A stretch of DNA of 64,000 nt from Bog-756 sp963845485 (GTDB taxonomy: Bacteria; Actinomycetota; Acidimicrobiia; Acidimicrobiales; RAAP-2): positions 1 to 64,000 of the forward strand of contig CAWJSI010000007.1 in the NCBI GenBank assembly GCA_963845485.1. The letters run 5' to 3'. The translations under genes and the position numbers were made by a program. The notes under the pieces were generated by a model. That model was not told the origin of the DNA. It did no database searches and saw only the letters and a program-made list of their open reading frames with translations. This document shows positions 51,054 through 60,190 of this stretch, piece after piece (the stretch's first letter is position 1; each line of letters begins with the position of its first letter).

Positions 51054-53515
51054 ATGAGGGAGACCTCGATCGACCAGTTCGTGCACGTGCGCGGCGCCTC
51101 GGAACACAATCTGAAGGACATCGACCTCGATATTCCTCGAGACGCCCTTGTCGCCTTCACGGGGATCTCCGGGTCCGGGAAGTCCTCGATCGCCTTCGGC
51201 ACCCTCTATGCCGAGGCGCAACGCCGGTACTTCGAATCGGTGGCGCCCTACGCCCGCCGCCTGCTCCACCAGGTGGGCATCCCGCACGTCAGCGAGATCA
51301 CCGGGTTGCCTCCGGCGGTGGCACTCCAGCAGCGCCATGGCACGTCCAACTCGCGGTCGACCGTCGGAACCCTCACCACACTGTCCAACTCGCTGCGGCT
51401 GCTGTACTCCCGAGCCGGGACCTACCCGAGCGGCGCCCGCCGACTGGAGGCCGAGGCGTTCTCGACCAACACCACCGCAGGGGCCTGTCCCCGGTGCCAC
51501 GGTCTGGGGGTCGTCCACGATGTCACCGAGGAGCTCCTCGTCCCGGACACCTCCCTCAGCATCCGCGAGGGGGCCATCGCCGCGTGGCCGGGTGCGTGGC
51601 AGGGTGCCAACCTGCGGAGCATCGTGAGTGGACTCGGGATCGACATCGATGCACCGTGGCGAAAGCTCACCCGCAAGGACCGGAACTGGCTGCTCTTCAC
51701 CGACGACCAGCCCTCGGTGCTCATCGAGCCCGAACGTGATCGCATCGACTACGGCTACTACGGCAAGTTCTGGAGCGCCCGCAAGCACGTGATGCACGTC
51801 CTGGCCGACTCGAAGAGTGAGCGGATGCGCGACCGGGCGATGCGTTTCGTGCGCAGTGTCCCGTGTCCGGCGTGTGGCGGCAGCGGCTTGCAGCCCGAGG
51901 CACTCCTCGTGACCTTCGCCGGCTACTCCATCGCGGAGATCAACGCCATGTCGATCACCGAGCTGGTCGACGAGCTTCGGCCTTGGGCCGGGTCGCCTGT
52001 CGTCACGGGGACCGCGTCCCCCGGGGCCCGGAGCCGAGCGAGGTGGCGATGAGGATCTGCGCCGATCTCGTAGGCCGCCTCGAGGTGCTGTCCCACCTCG
52101 GGTTGGGGTATCTCGCCCTCGGGCGCCGGTCGACGACGCTGTCCCCCGGGGAAGCGCAACGGCTGCGCATCGCCACCGAGCTGCGCTCGGGCCTGTTCGG
52201 GGTGGTCTACGTGTTGGACGAGCCGTCGGCCGGCCTGCATCCGGCGGACGCCGAGCCCCTGATGGACGTCCTCACCCGCCTGGTGGCATCGGGCAACTCA
52301 CTGTTCGTGGTGGAACACGACATGGACATCGTGCGCCAGGCCGACTGGGTAGTCGACATCGGCCCGGGAGCCGGGGGAGCCGGGGGCCGGGTGCTGTATT
52401 CGGGGCCGCTCCCCGGACTGGAGGACGTCAAAGAATCTCCGACGAGCCGGTATCTGTTCGGACGGGCCGAGCGGTTCGACCACAGGCCGCGTGAGCGGCG
52501 GGACTGGCTCCAGTTGGGCAACGTGACCCGGCACAACCTCCGTGAGCTCTCTGTCGACCTGCCGTTGGGGGTGCTGACCGCGGTCACCGGCGTCTCGGGC
52601 TCGGGAAAATCGACACTGGTAGCCCAGGTGCTGGCCGGAGCGGTGCGCCGTCACCTGGGAGTGGGGGCGGACACGCCCGATGAGGCAGACGTCGGCGGGG
52701 AGGTGCACGCGTCGGGACTCGATGCGTTCGACCGCCTCATCCAGGTCGACCAACGACCCATCGGCCGCACACCACGGTCCAATCTGGCCACCTATACGGG
52801 CATGTTCGATGCCGTCCGCAGGCTCTTTGCCTCGACCGACGAGGCACAGGCCCGCGGCTACGCGCCGGGAAGGTTCTCCTTCAACGTGCCCGAGGGCCGG
52901 TGTGAGACCTGCCAGGGGGAGGGGTTCGTTACCGTAGAACTGCTCTTTCTTCCCGGGACGTACGGCCCGTGCCCGACCTGTGAGGGTGCGCGGTACAACC
53001 GCGAGACCTTGGAGGTGACCTACGGCGGAAAGAACATCGCCGAGGTGCTGGCCATGTCGGTCGACGAGGCCAGCGAGTTCCTGGCTGACTCCCCGGCCGC
53101 CTCCCGGACCCTGGCGACGCTCGTCGAGGTCGGTCTGGGCTACCTGGGGCTGGGTCAACCGGCAACGGAACTCAGCGGTGGTGAGGCACAGCGCATCAAG
53201 CTCGCCACGGAGCTGCAGCGGGCCCACCGCGGCCGTGCGCTCTACGTGCTGGACGAGCCGACGTCGGGACTGCATCCCCAGGACGTCGACCTCCTGGTAC
53301 GGCAGCTGCATCGGCTCGTGGACGCCGGCAACACGGTGGTGGTGGTCGAGCACGACCTCGATGTGATCGCCACCGCTGACTGGGTCATCGAGCTCGGCCC
53401 TGGGGGTGGCGACCGCGGGGGCAGGGTGGTCGCCACCGGTATCCCCGCCGAGATTTCCAACAACTCCGACAGTGTCACTGCGCTCTATCTCGGCCGCCAG
53501 TTGGACCACTCATGA
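51054..53515 (+). pseudogene. UvrA-like ABC ATPase (UvrA2-type), frame broken by one missing base
   Basis: About 820 residues when joined, shorter than canonical UvrA (about 940). First frame: Walker A GISGSGKSS (37-45), zinc-finger Cys pairs CPRCHGLG and CPACGGSG. Second frame (from about 52030): LSPGEAQRLRIATEL and VLDEPSAGLHPAD, then a second ATPase with VSGSGKSTLV, a zinc module CETCQGEGF ... CPTCEGARYN and ELSGGEAQRIKLATEL with DEPTSGLHPQD. The frame changes between about 51985 and 52030; total length is one base short. The UvrB-binding insert seems absent, as in UvrA2 proteins linked to drug tolerance and DNA repair. All motifs are intact, so an assembly indel is likely. Confidence 0.8.
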
Positions 53516-53708
53516 AGGACGGCAGCCAGTCGATGGGGTCAGGGGGCCAGGCCCCGGCCATCCTGCTTCTCGCTACCGCAGTGGTCTCGACGCAAGCGCG
53601 TGGAGCGGAGACCACGAGCGCGTGCGGGCGACAGCCCGATCCCACAATCAGTTTGACCTCTGCGCACCTGGGCATAGCTTCCGGCATCCAGCAACGGGAG
53701 GCGAACTC

Positions 53709-53867
53709 ATGGGAACAGCCAAGAACAAGACCAAGGCGGTTACCGGTACGGTCAAAGAGCAGGTCGGCAAGGCCACCAAAAACCGCTCCCTCGAGGCCAA
53801 GGGGAAAAAGGACAAGGCCGCCGGCAACCTGAAGCAGGCCGGCAGGAACGTGAAGAAGGCCCTGTGA
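53709..53867 (+). CDS. CsbD family small stress protein
   Basis: 52 residues, rich in Lys, Ala and Gly: GTAKNKTKAVTGTVKEQVGK followed by LEAKGKKDKAAGNLKQAG. This matches CsbD/YjbJ-type proteins, abundant under general stress and of unknown mechanism. GGGAGG lies before the ATG at good spacing. It sits between the UvrA-like gene and the CorA-like gene. Confidence 0.85.
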   Translation: MGTAKNKTKAVTGTVKEQVGKATKNRSLEAKGKKDKAAGNLKQAGRNVKKAL

Positions 53868-53915
53868 CCGGCGCGGTCGCCGATCGCAGGCGGCCGTGCC
53901 CTAGCGTGGGGTGCC

Positions 53916-54944
53916 TTGACCCCTACTGACACAGCCCATGAAGGCATCGCCTCGGTGCGGAGCCGGGTGTGGCGAAATGGGATCAAGGAGATCGACAACT
54001 TCCCCCTCGAGCGGCTCTCCGACTATCTGGCGGAGGAGGGCTGTCTGGTGTGGGTCGATCTCTGCGACCCGACGCCGGAGCGTCTGAATCAGATCGCCAA
54101 CGAGCTGACCCTCGACCCTCTGGCCGTCGAGGACGCGTTGGCCCGGGCCGAGCGAGCCAAGGCCACCCGTTACGCCACGCACACGTTCATCACCGTCTAC
54201 ACCACCTGCCCACCGGCAGAGGGGTCGGAAGGTGATGAGGACCTACGTCTCGACGTGAGTCGAATCTCGGCCTTTGTGCTCCCCCGGGGAGTGGTCACCG
54301 TCCGCCAGACCAACCGATTCGACATCGACGCGGTGGTGCAACGCTGGGAGGACAACGCCGACCTGCTCAAGTACGGAGTCGGCGCCCTCGTCCACGGCCT
54401 GTTAGATGTGATCGTGGATGGTCACTTCGAAGCGGTGCAGGTGCTGGACGACCGAATCGAAGCGCTCGAGGACGGCCTCTTCGACGAGAACGCCGTGAAC
54501 CGTGACCTACAACTGCGCACTTACCGCATCCGACAGGACCTGGTCGAGCTCCGCCGGGTGGTCCTCCCCATGCGGGAGGTGGTCAATGCGGTGCTGCGAC
54601 ACCGGAAGGACATCCACGCGGCCAGCGAGCTCGACGGCTGGTTCGACGACCTCTACGACCATGTCCTCCGGGCGAGCGAGTGGACCGAATCGTTGCGGGA
54701 CATGGTGGCCACCATCTTCGAGACCAATCTCTCCCTCCAGGACGCCCGTCTCAATATGGTGATGAAGAAGCTGACCGGTTGGGCGGCAATCATCGCCGTA
54801 CCCACCGCGGTCACCGGCTACTTCGGCCAGAACATCCCCTATCCCGGATTCGGTAAGCACTGGGGGTTCCTGCTCAGCTGTGCCGTCATCGTCGGCCTGG
54901 CTGCGTCCCTCTACGTCCTGTTCCGGAAGAAGCGCTGGCTGTAG
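53916..54944 (+). CDS. CorA-like divalent cation transporter with a divergent GMN motif
   Basis: 342 residues, normal for the family. The N-terminal cytosolic part has CLVWVDLCDPTPERLNQIANEL and TRYATHTFITVYT; a long helix follows (DDRIEALEDGLFDENAVNRDLQLRTYRIRQDLVELRRVVLPMREVV); two C-terminal helices are WAAIIAVPTAVTGYFG and GFLLSCAVIVGLAASLYVLF, then the basic FRKKRWL. The selectivity motif, normally Gly-Met-Asn, reads Gly-Gln-Asn in YFGQNIPYPGFG. The family carries Mg or Co; the change may alter selectivity. TTG start; TAGCGT lies 8 nt upstream. Confidence 0.85.
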   Translation: MTPTDTAHEGIASVRSRVWRNGIKEIDNFPLERLSDYLAEEGCLVWVDLCDPTPERLNQIANELTLDPLAVEDALARAERAKATRYATHTFITVYTTCPPAEGSEGDEDLRLDVSRISAFVLPRGVVTVRQTNRFDIDAVVQRWEDNADLLKYGVGALVHGLLDVIVDGHFEAVQVLDDRIEALEDGLFDENAVNRDLQLRTYRIRQDLVELRRVVLPMREVVNAVLRHRKDIHAASELDGWFDDLYDHVLRASEWTESLRDMVATIFETNLSLQDARLNMVMKKLTGWAAIIAVPTAVTGYFGQNIPYPGFGKHWGFLLSCAVIVGLAASLYVLFRKKRWL

Positions 54945-55051
54945 GTACGACCCGAAACACCAGGCCTGGCCTGAGTCTCCGACGGACCATGCCCCCGATC
55001 AGATCTGCTCTTCGGGTTCCTCGCTCAGCCCACGTGAAGGTCGACCCGCGC

Positions 55052-55078
55052 ATCAGTGCGATCGAGATCAGTGCGATC
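55052..55078 (+). promoter_or_regulatory. Direct repeats ATCAGTGCGATC before the RHH antitoxin gene
   Basis: Two perfect 12-bp copies at 15-bp period (55052-55063, 55067-55078) just upstream of the antitoxin promoter, the layout of a ribbon-helix-helix autoregulatory operator. Confidence 0.5.
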
Positions 55079-55094
55079 ATTTTATGCGAAGTGC

Positions 55095-55100
55095 TATCAT
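55095..55100 (+). promoter_or_regulatory. -10 box TATCAT of a leaderless-type promoter
   Basis: TATCAT lies 7 nt before the GTG at 55108, downstream of the direct repeats. Confidence 0.4.
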
Positions 55101-55107
55101 CGACTCC

Positions 55108-55404
55108 GTGAAGCAGGTGATCACCAGGATCGACGAAGAGCTGGCCCGTGCGGTCAAGGAACGGGCCGCCGAGTCGGGAGAGTCGGTCAACTCCTACGTC
55201 ACCCGGCTTCTTCAGGCGGCAGTGGCGGGACCGCGCTCGCCACGCCAGATCTGGAAGGCCGCCGCTCGAGCCAATGGGGTGGTGATGACGCGGCCACCAC
55301 GGCGCGATCAAGCGAGGAAGTCCGGCAGGGACCTGAAAACAGCGGTGACCACCCCCGCCGGGTTCGCCGCAGAACTGGTGAGCCTGGAGCGGGATCAACG
55401 GTGA
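55108..55404 (+). CDS. Ribbon-helix-helix antitoxin
   Basis: 98 residues from GTG 55108. KQVITRIDEELARAVKERAAESGESVNSYVTRLL is a ribbon-helix-helix (Arc/HicB-like) DNA-binding domain with the usual strand then two helices; the C-terminal half is basic and probably binds the toxin. ATG 55084 is in frame, but TATCAT and the operator repeats lie at or after it, which favours GTG 55108. The stop overlaps the start of the PIN gene (GTGA), as in FitAB/VapBC operons. Confidence 0.85.
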   Translation: MKQVITRIDEELARAVKERAAESGESVNSYVTRLLQAAVAGPRSPRQIWKAAARANGVVMTRPPRRDQARKSGRDLKTAVTTPAGFAAELVSLERDQR

Positions 55405-55850
55405 TCATCTTCGCCGACACGAGTGCTCTCGGAAGCATGTATCTCGACGACGAAGAGGATGGCGCCTGGATCCGCCAGGTGATCTTCGACGGCGACCATC
55501 AAGTCGTCATCTCGCAGTTGGCCGACGTGGAGTTTGTCAGTCTCCTGGAACGGGCGAAGCAGAGGGGTCGCATCGACGACGATGGACTGGCCGAGCGCCT
55601 CGCCGCGTTTGAGGACGACACGGATGACGAGGGAACGCTCGCCGTCGTTCCCCTTACCAGGGACACGTTCCTCACAGCACGCCATTTCGTGTTGGCTGCG
55701 GCGGTCAGAACCCTCGATGCACTGCAGCTGGCCTGTGCCGATGCCGTGTTCAACTCCAGCAGTGAACCGGTGAGCATCCTGACCCGTGACCTACGCCAGG
55801 CCGAGGCCGCAACGGCTTTGGGATTCACGCTGTTCCAACCGGCTGCATAA
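55401..55850 (+). CDS. PIN domain toxin (VapC-like)
   Basis: 149 residues. The acidic catalytic residues are all present: Asp in FADTSALGSMYLDDE, Glu in SQLADVEFVSLLERAK, Asp in RTLDALQLACADAV and Asp in ILTRDLRQAEAA. It would cut RNA, likely tRNA or rRNA, when free from the antitoxin. It overlaps the antitoxin gene by 4 nt. Unlike the vapC-like gene at 41.7 kb, this pair appears complete. Confidence 0.9.
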   Translation: MIIFADTSALGSMYLDDEEDGAWIRQVIFDGDHQVVISQLADVEFVSLLERAKQRGRIDDDGLAERLAAFEDDTDDEGTLAVVPLTRDTFLTARHFVLAAAVRTLDALQLACADAVFNSSSEPVSILTRDLRQAEAATALGFTLFQPAA

Positions 55851-55874
55851 CGACGACGTGCAGAACGCCAGATC

Positions 55875-56252
55875 ATGAGTCCACGGGACAGTGAACTTCA
55901 GCGCTGGGCGGGAGATGAGAACCCGGAGTTCACCGTGCTCCTCGACACCGCCATGGTCGCCTCGGATTCGCTCCTCATCGGTCCCGACGCCATCAAGGCG
56001 AGTGCGGATCAGCTGCAGGCCGTCGGGCTGGCCGGGCTCGGTCGGCTGGACGCGCATCCATGTCCCGACGAGGATCTGGCCGACCGACTTGCCGTTCTCA
56101 TCGACCGGTACGGTGCCATCGGTCGCTCGTTGCAGGTTCCTGCCGACGAGGAGTGGGGCTACGTTCCCGCCGTGGCCGCTCAGCTCCAGGCGCTGATCGC
56201 CGATCTGGCCATATTCCTGGCCGACCTCGGTCACGCCATCGAGGGTCGCTGA
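55875..56252 (+). CDS. Hypothetical protein
   Basis: 125 residues, acidic, soluble, no family recognised. It is mostly helical: LQRWAGDENPEFTVLLDTAMVASDSLL, AIKASADQLQAVGLAGLGRLD and VPAVAAQLQALIADLAIFLADLGHAIEGR. Codon usage is as in its neighbours, with a balanced third position, so a real gene is likely. It is 24 nt after the PIN gene and upstream of the CYTH-CHAD gene. Confidence 0.55.
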   Translation: MSPRDSELQRWAGDENPEFTVLLDTAMVASDSLLIGPDAIKASADQLQAVGLAGLGRLDAHPCPDEDLADRLAVLIDRYGAIGRSLQVPADEEWGYVPAVAAQLQALIADLAIFLADLGHAIEGR

Positions 56253-56285
56253 CTCTTCGGTCCGATTGGCCGCGGCGAGGGTGGG

Positions 56286-56291
56286 TAGGGT
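56286..56291 (+). promoter_or_regulatory. -10 box TAGGGT of a leaderless-type promoter
   Basis: TAGGGT-GGCTCA-GTG precedes the CYTH-CHAD gene, with a block identical to that before the membrane protein at 9298. Confidence 0.45.
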
Positions 56292-56297
56292 GGCTCA

Positions 56298-57819
56298 GTG
56301 CCCGAGCCACCCACCGAGCGCGAGGTGAAGTTCGCTGCGGATCGCCGGTTCGTGCTCCCGGATCTGCGGGATCTCGTCAAACGGACGGTCAGGTTGCCCG
56401 AGCAGCACCTCGTGGCCACCTACTTCGATACCCCGGACTTCCGGCTGTGGGCTCGGGGGATCACCCTCCGCCATCGAACCGGCGAAGACGAAGGCACGGG
56501 TACGTGGACGCTGAAGCTGCCCCAATCGAGCTCGGGTCCCACGCTCGATCGCATGGAGTTGGAGTGGGAGGGATCGCCTGAGTTCATCCCCGACGCCGTG
56601 CACGAGATCGTGCGTGGGATCGCCCGACGAGCGGTATTCGAGCGGGTGACCTCCTTGGAGACGATCCGTCGTCGCCTGATCCTTCAGGGGGGCAGGCAGA
56701 TCCTCTTGGCCGAGGTGGACGATGATCTCGTAACCATCCACGGCGGCCCCCACGACGGCGGGTGGTTCCGCCAGATCGAGGTGGAGCTGAACGAGGCCGA
56801 CGTCTCGCTCTTGGAGGCATGCATCGAACGACTCCGCCACGCGGGTGCCCGGATCGATGAACGGGGCCCGAAACTCGCTCACGCCCTGGACGTGGATGCC
56901 CTCGGGTTGGACAGCGACTCCTTGGGATCGAAGTCGACGATCGCCGATGTGGTGGGGGAGAGCATCCGCAACGGGCTCGATCGCATCTTGGATCATGAGT
57001 ACGTGCTGAGAGTGCACGACGAGGACCCACCGGTCGAGGCGATCCATCAGACCAGGGTGGCCACCCGACGGCTTCGCTCGGATCTGCAGACCTTCAAGGA
57101 TGTCCTGGATCCTGTCTGGGTGACCCATAGTCGTGCCGACTTGAAGTGGCTCGGCGGTGAGCTGGGTCTGGTACGAGACGCCGACGTTCTTGGTCAGCAC
57201 CTCGGCCTCGCAGGAGCACCGGCGATGGGCGACACCAAAGGGCACGCCGGCCTGCGCGCTCAGCTGCACGGTCAGCGGGGCATTGCCGCTGAGCGAGTGG
57301 CGGAAGCCTTGGCCAGTGATCGCTACCTGCACCTGCTCGACCGACTCAGCGCCGCGGCGGACCGTCCCCCGCTGTTGTTCTCGGACCGAACGGCACAGTT
57401 GGCCTCGGACGAGCCGTGCGTCGAGGGCGCTTCCGGCCATGGTCAAAAAACCCTGGAAAAAGCTGAGGAAACGGGTGGCGGCGGCCGGCAGTGCACCGAC
57501 CGACCAGCAGCTCCATCAGATTCGCATCGCCGCCAAGCGGCTGCGCTATGCGGCGGAGGCGGCCGAGCCCGTGGTGGGCAAGCGGGCACGACGGGTGGCG
57601 AGTGCGGCCGAACGCCTGCAGACGCAGCTCGGCGACCACCACGACGCCGTGGTCGCCGAGGCATGGTTGCGCGACCGGGCCAAAGGAGCCTCATCGAAGG
57701 TCGCCTTTTCTGCCGGGGTTCTGGCCGCCGAGCAGATGCGGCGCCAAGCGCGGTACCGACAGGGCTGGCAAGCCCGGTGGGTGAAAGCCGACCGCCGCAC
57801 CCGGGAGTGGATCCGCTAG
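56298..57819 (+). pseudogene. CYTH-CHAD domain protein, frame broken by one extra base
   Basis: The N-terminal CYTH tunnel domain starts at once with EREVKF (the ExExK motif), then TYFDTPDFRLWARGITLRHR and WTLKLPQ. The CHAD part follows (HQTRVATRRLRSDLQTFKDVLDP, LGLVRDADVL); its second half lies in the +1 frame from about 57420 (HQIRIAAKRLRYAAEAAEPV, LQTQLGDHHDAVVAEAWL). CHAD domains bind polyphosphate, and CYTH enzymes hydrolyse triphosphates. Total length leaves one surplus base, placed between about 57390 and 57440. About 507 residues when corrected. Confidence 0.8.
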
Positions 57820-57903
57820 TCACGCATACGGGAACGCCGTCGAGCTCGGCCCGAGCCCGTGGTCAGGATGGGTGCGGGTTCCCCTCGGGTAGCCTCGTCG
57901 TCC

Positions 57904-59079
57904 GTGGACTTCGACCTCTCCCCCGAACTCGCCGAACTGCAGCAAAGTGTCCGTCGCCTGGCCCAGGACAAGGTCAAGCCCCGCGCTCGGGAGATCGACT
58001 CCACCGGCGAGTACCCGACCGACATCTTCGAGGCCTTCCGGGACGCCGACCTGTTGGGACTGTGCCTACCCACCGACCTGGGCGGCTCGGGGGCGGGCAT
58101 CCTCGGACTGACCATCGCCATCGAGGAGGTGGCCAAGTACTCGAATGCCGCCGCCCTCATGCTGCTGCTCACCCGCCTGCCCGTGGGCCCGGTCCTCATC
58201 GCCGGGAACGACGACCAGAAACAGCGCTACCTGCCGGGCATCGCCACCGGCGAGTTGCGGGCCGGCTTCGGGCTCTCCGAGGCCGTGGCCGGCTCGGACG
58301 TGGCCGGTATGCGGACCCGAGCCGTGCCCGACGAGGGATCGGCGGGGGACTGGGTCCTCACCGGCACCAAGTGCTGGATGTCCGGCGTGGTCGAGGCCGA
58401 CTGGTACACGGTCTTCGCCAAGACCGGTGATCCGGCGTCCCGGGCCCACGACTCCATCACGGCCTTCATCGTCGAGCGGTCCTGGGACGGCGTGTCGGTC
58501 GGCCGCACCGACAAGAAGATGGGCGTGCGGGGCGTCCACACCGGTGAGCTGGTCCTAGAAGACGTCCACGTGCCGGCCGAGAACGTCATCGGTGAGGTGG
58601 GCGGGTTCCGTCTGGCCATGCTGGGCCTCAACGCCATGCGACCCATCGTGGCCGCCCGGGGCATCGGCCTCGCCGAAGGGGCCCTCATGTACGCCACCGA
58701 GTACGTGAAGGAACGCCAGGCCTTCAACCAGACCATCGCCGACTTCCAGGGCATCCAGTGGGAGATCGCCAAGGTGGCCGTCGACATCGAGGCGGCCCGC
58801 CTCCTCACCTACCGTTCGGCCTGGCTGGCCGACCAGGGGAAGTTCGGGAAGGAGTACGTGCCCTTCCTCTCCATGGCCAAGTACTTCGCCACCGAGCTGG
58901 CCGTGCGGGCCTCGGGCCTCGCCGTGCAGCTCCTCGGGGCCGCCGGCTACATGGAGGAGCACCCGACCGAGCTCTGGTACCGCGACGCCAAGCAGCTGAC
59001 CATCGTGGAGGGCACCTCCCAGGTCCAGTTGGGCCTCATCGCCCGGGGTGTGCTCGGCCACGATCTGTGGTGGGACTGA
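57904..59079 (+). CDS. Acyl-CoA dehydrogenase
   Basis: 391 residues. FGLSEAVAGSDVAGMRTRAV is the flavin/substrate block, KCWMSGVVEADWYTVFAKT and MGVRGVHTGELVLEDVHVP are typical middle strands, and the end YRDAKQLTIVEGTSQVQLGLIAR carries the catalytic Glu in the EGT-Q motif. It would desaturate an acyl-CoA and pass electrons to ETF. GTG 57904 is chosen (DFDLSPELAELQQSVR is the usual opening); TAGCCT lies 8 nt upstream. The stop overlaps the trpD start (TGATG). Confidence 0.9.
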   Translation: MDFDLSPELAELQQSVRRLAQDKVKPRAREIDSTGEYPTDIFEAFRDADLLGLCLPTDLGGSGAGILGLTIAIEEVAKYSNAAALMLLLTRLPVGPVLIAGNDDQKQRYLPGIATGELRAGFGLSEAVAGSDVAGMRTRAVPDEGSAGDWVLTGTKCWMSGVVEADWYTVFAKTGDPASRAHDSITAFIVERSWDGVSVGRTDKKMGVRGVHTGELVLEDVHVPAENVIGEVGGFRLAMLGLNAMRPIVAARGIGLAEGALMYATEYVKERQAFNQTIADFQGIQWEIAKVAVDIEAARLLTYRSAWLADQGKFGKEYVPFLSMAKYFATELAVRASGLAVQLLGAAGYMEEHPTELWYRDAKQLTIVEGTSQVQLGLIARGVLGHDLWWD

Positions 59080-60188
59080 TGGCCACCCCGGCCGATGCCA
59101 CCGAGGCGCCTTCGACACCGTTTGATGCCCTGGGCGGCTGGCCCGGCGTGCTCACCGACCTGTTGTCGGGCACCTCGCTGTCCTCGGCGTCGGCCGAGAC
59201 GGTGATGGGCCAGGTCCTCTCGGGCGAGGCCACCCCAGCGCAGATCGCCTCGTTGGTCACCGCCCTGCGGGCCAAGGGCGAGTCGGTCGAAGAGATGACC
59301 GGCTTCGTGCGGTCCATGGTGGCCCACGCCGTGCCCCTGCCTCTGCCCGAGGGTATGGACGTCATCGACACGTGCGGGACCGGGGGAGACCGGCTGCGCA
59401 GCATCAACGTCTCGACTATCGCCGCCCTCGTGGTGGCGGCCACCGGGGCCAAGGTGTGCAAGCACGGGGGCAGGGCCTCCTCCTCGGCGGTGGGCGCAGC
59501 CGATGTGCTGGAGGCGCTCGGGGTAGTGGCCGATCTCGGGCCGGCCGGGGTGGCCCGGTGCATCGACGAGGTGGGCATGGGCTTCTGCTTCGCCCCCCGG
59601 TTCCATCCGGCCATGCGCTTCGCCGGCCCGGTGCGGAGGGAGCTGGGCATTCCCACCGTCTTCAACTACCTCGGCCCCCTGGCCAACCCGGGCCGGGCCC
59701 GCTATCAGGTGGTGGGGGTGAGCAACCCGGCCATGGCCGACAAGATGCTCGGCGTGCTGGCCGCCAACCATGCCGTGCGGGCCGTCGTGGTCTACGGCGA
59801 CGACGGCCTCGACGAGCTCAGCACCACCGGGCCCTCGACGGTGCACGAGCTCATCAGGAATGCGGAGGGGAACTACGAGACGTCGGCCTACCGGGTGGAC
59901 CCCGCCGTGCTCGGTTTCGCCCCGGCCTCCCTCGACGACCTTCGTGGTGGGGACGCCGCCTTCAACGCCGCGGCCATCCTGCGGGTCATCGGCGGGCAGG
60001 CCTCTCCCCACCGGGACATCGCCGTGCTCAACGCCGCCGCCGCTCTCGTCGTGGTGGGAGCGGTTCCCGACCTGCCCAGCGGGATCGTCCGGGCCGGTGA
60101 GGTCATCGACGACGGGCGGGCCGCCGAGGTGCTGCAGTCCCTCATCCGGGTCTCCTGCGAAGCGGCGGCCGAGGAGTCCGACCGCTGA
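59079..60188 (+). CDS. trpD: Anthranilate phosphoribosyltransferase
   Basis: 369 residues. It joins anthranilate and PRPP in tryptophan synthesis. VIDTCGTGGDRLRSINVSTIAALVVAA is the PRPP loop, KHGGRASSSAVGAADVLEALG binds anthranilate, and FAPRFHPAMRFAGPVRRELGIPTVFNYLGPLANPGRA is family-specific. The N-terminal 25 residues are an extra low-complexity tail. It is coupled to the acyl-CoA dehydrogenase by a 1-base stop/start overlap, an unusual partner; no other trp gene is in the window. It converges with the nuclease gene, with 2 bp between the stops. Confidence 0.95.
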   Translation: MATPADATEAPSTPFDALGGWPGVLTDLLSGTSLSSASAETVMGQVLSGEATPAQIASLVTALRAKGESVEEMTGFVRSMVAHAVPLPLPEGMDVIDTCGTGGDRLRSINVSTIAALVVAATGAKVCKHGGRASSSAVGAADVLEALGVVADLGPAGVARCIDEVGMGFCFAPRFHPAMRFAGPVRRELGIPTVFNYLGPLANPGRARYQVVGVSNPAMADKMLGVLAANHAVRAVVVYGDDGLDELSTTGPSTVHELIRNAEGNYETSAYRVDPAVLGFAPASLDDLRGGDAAFNAAAILRVIGGQASPHRDIAVLNAAAALVVVGAVPDLPSGIVRAGEVIDDGRAAEVLQSLIRVSCEAAAEESDR

Positions 60189-60190
60189 CC

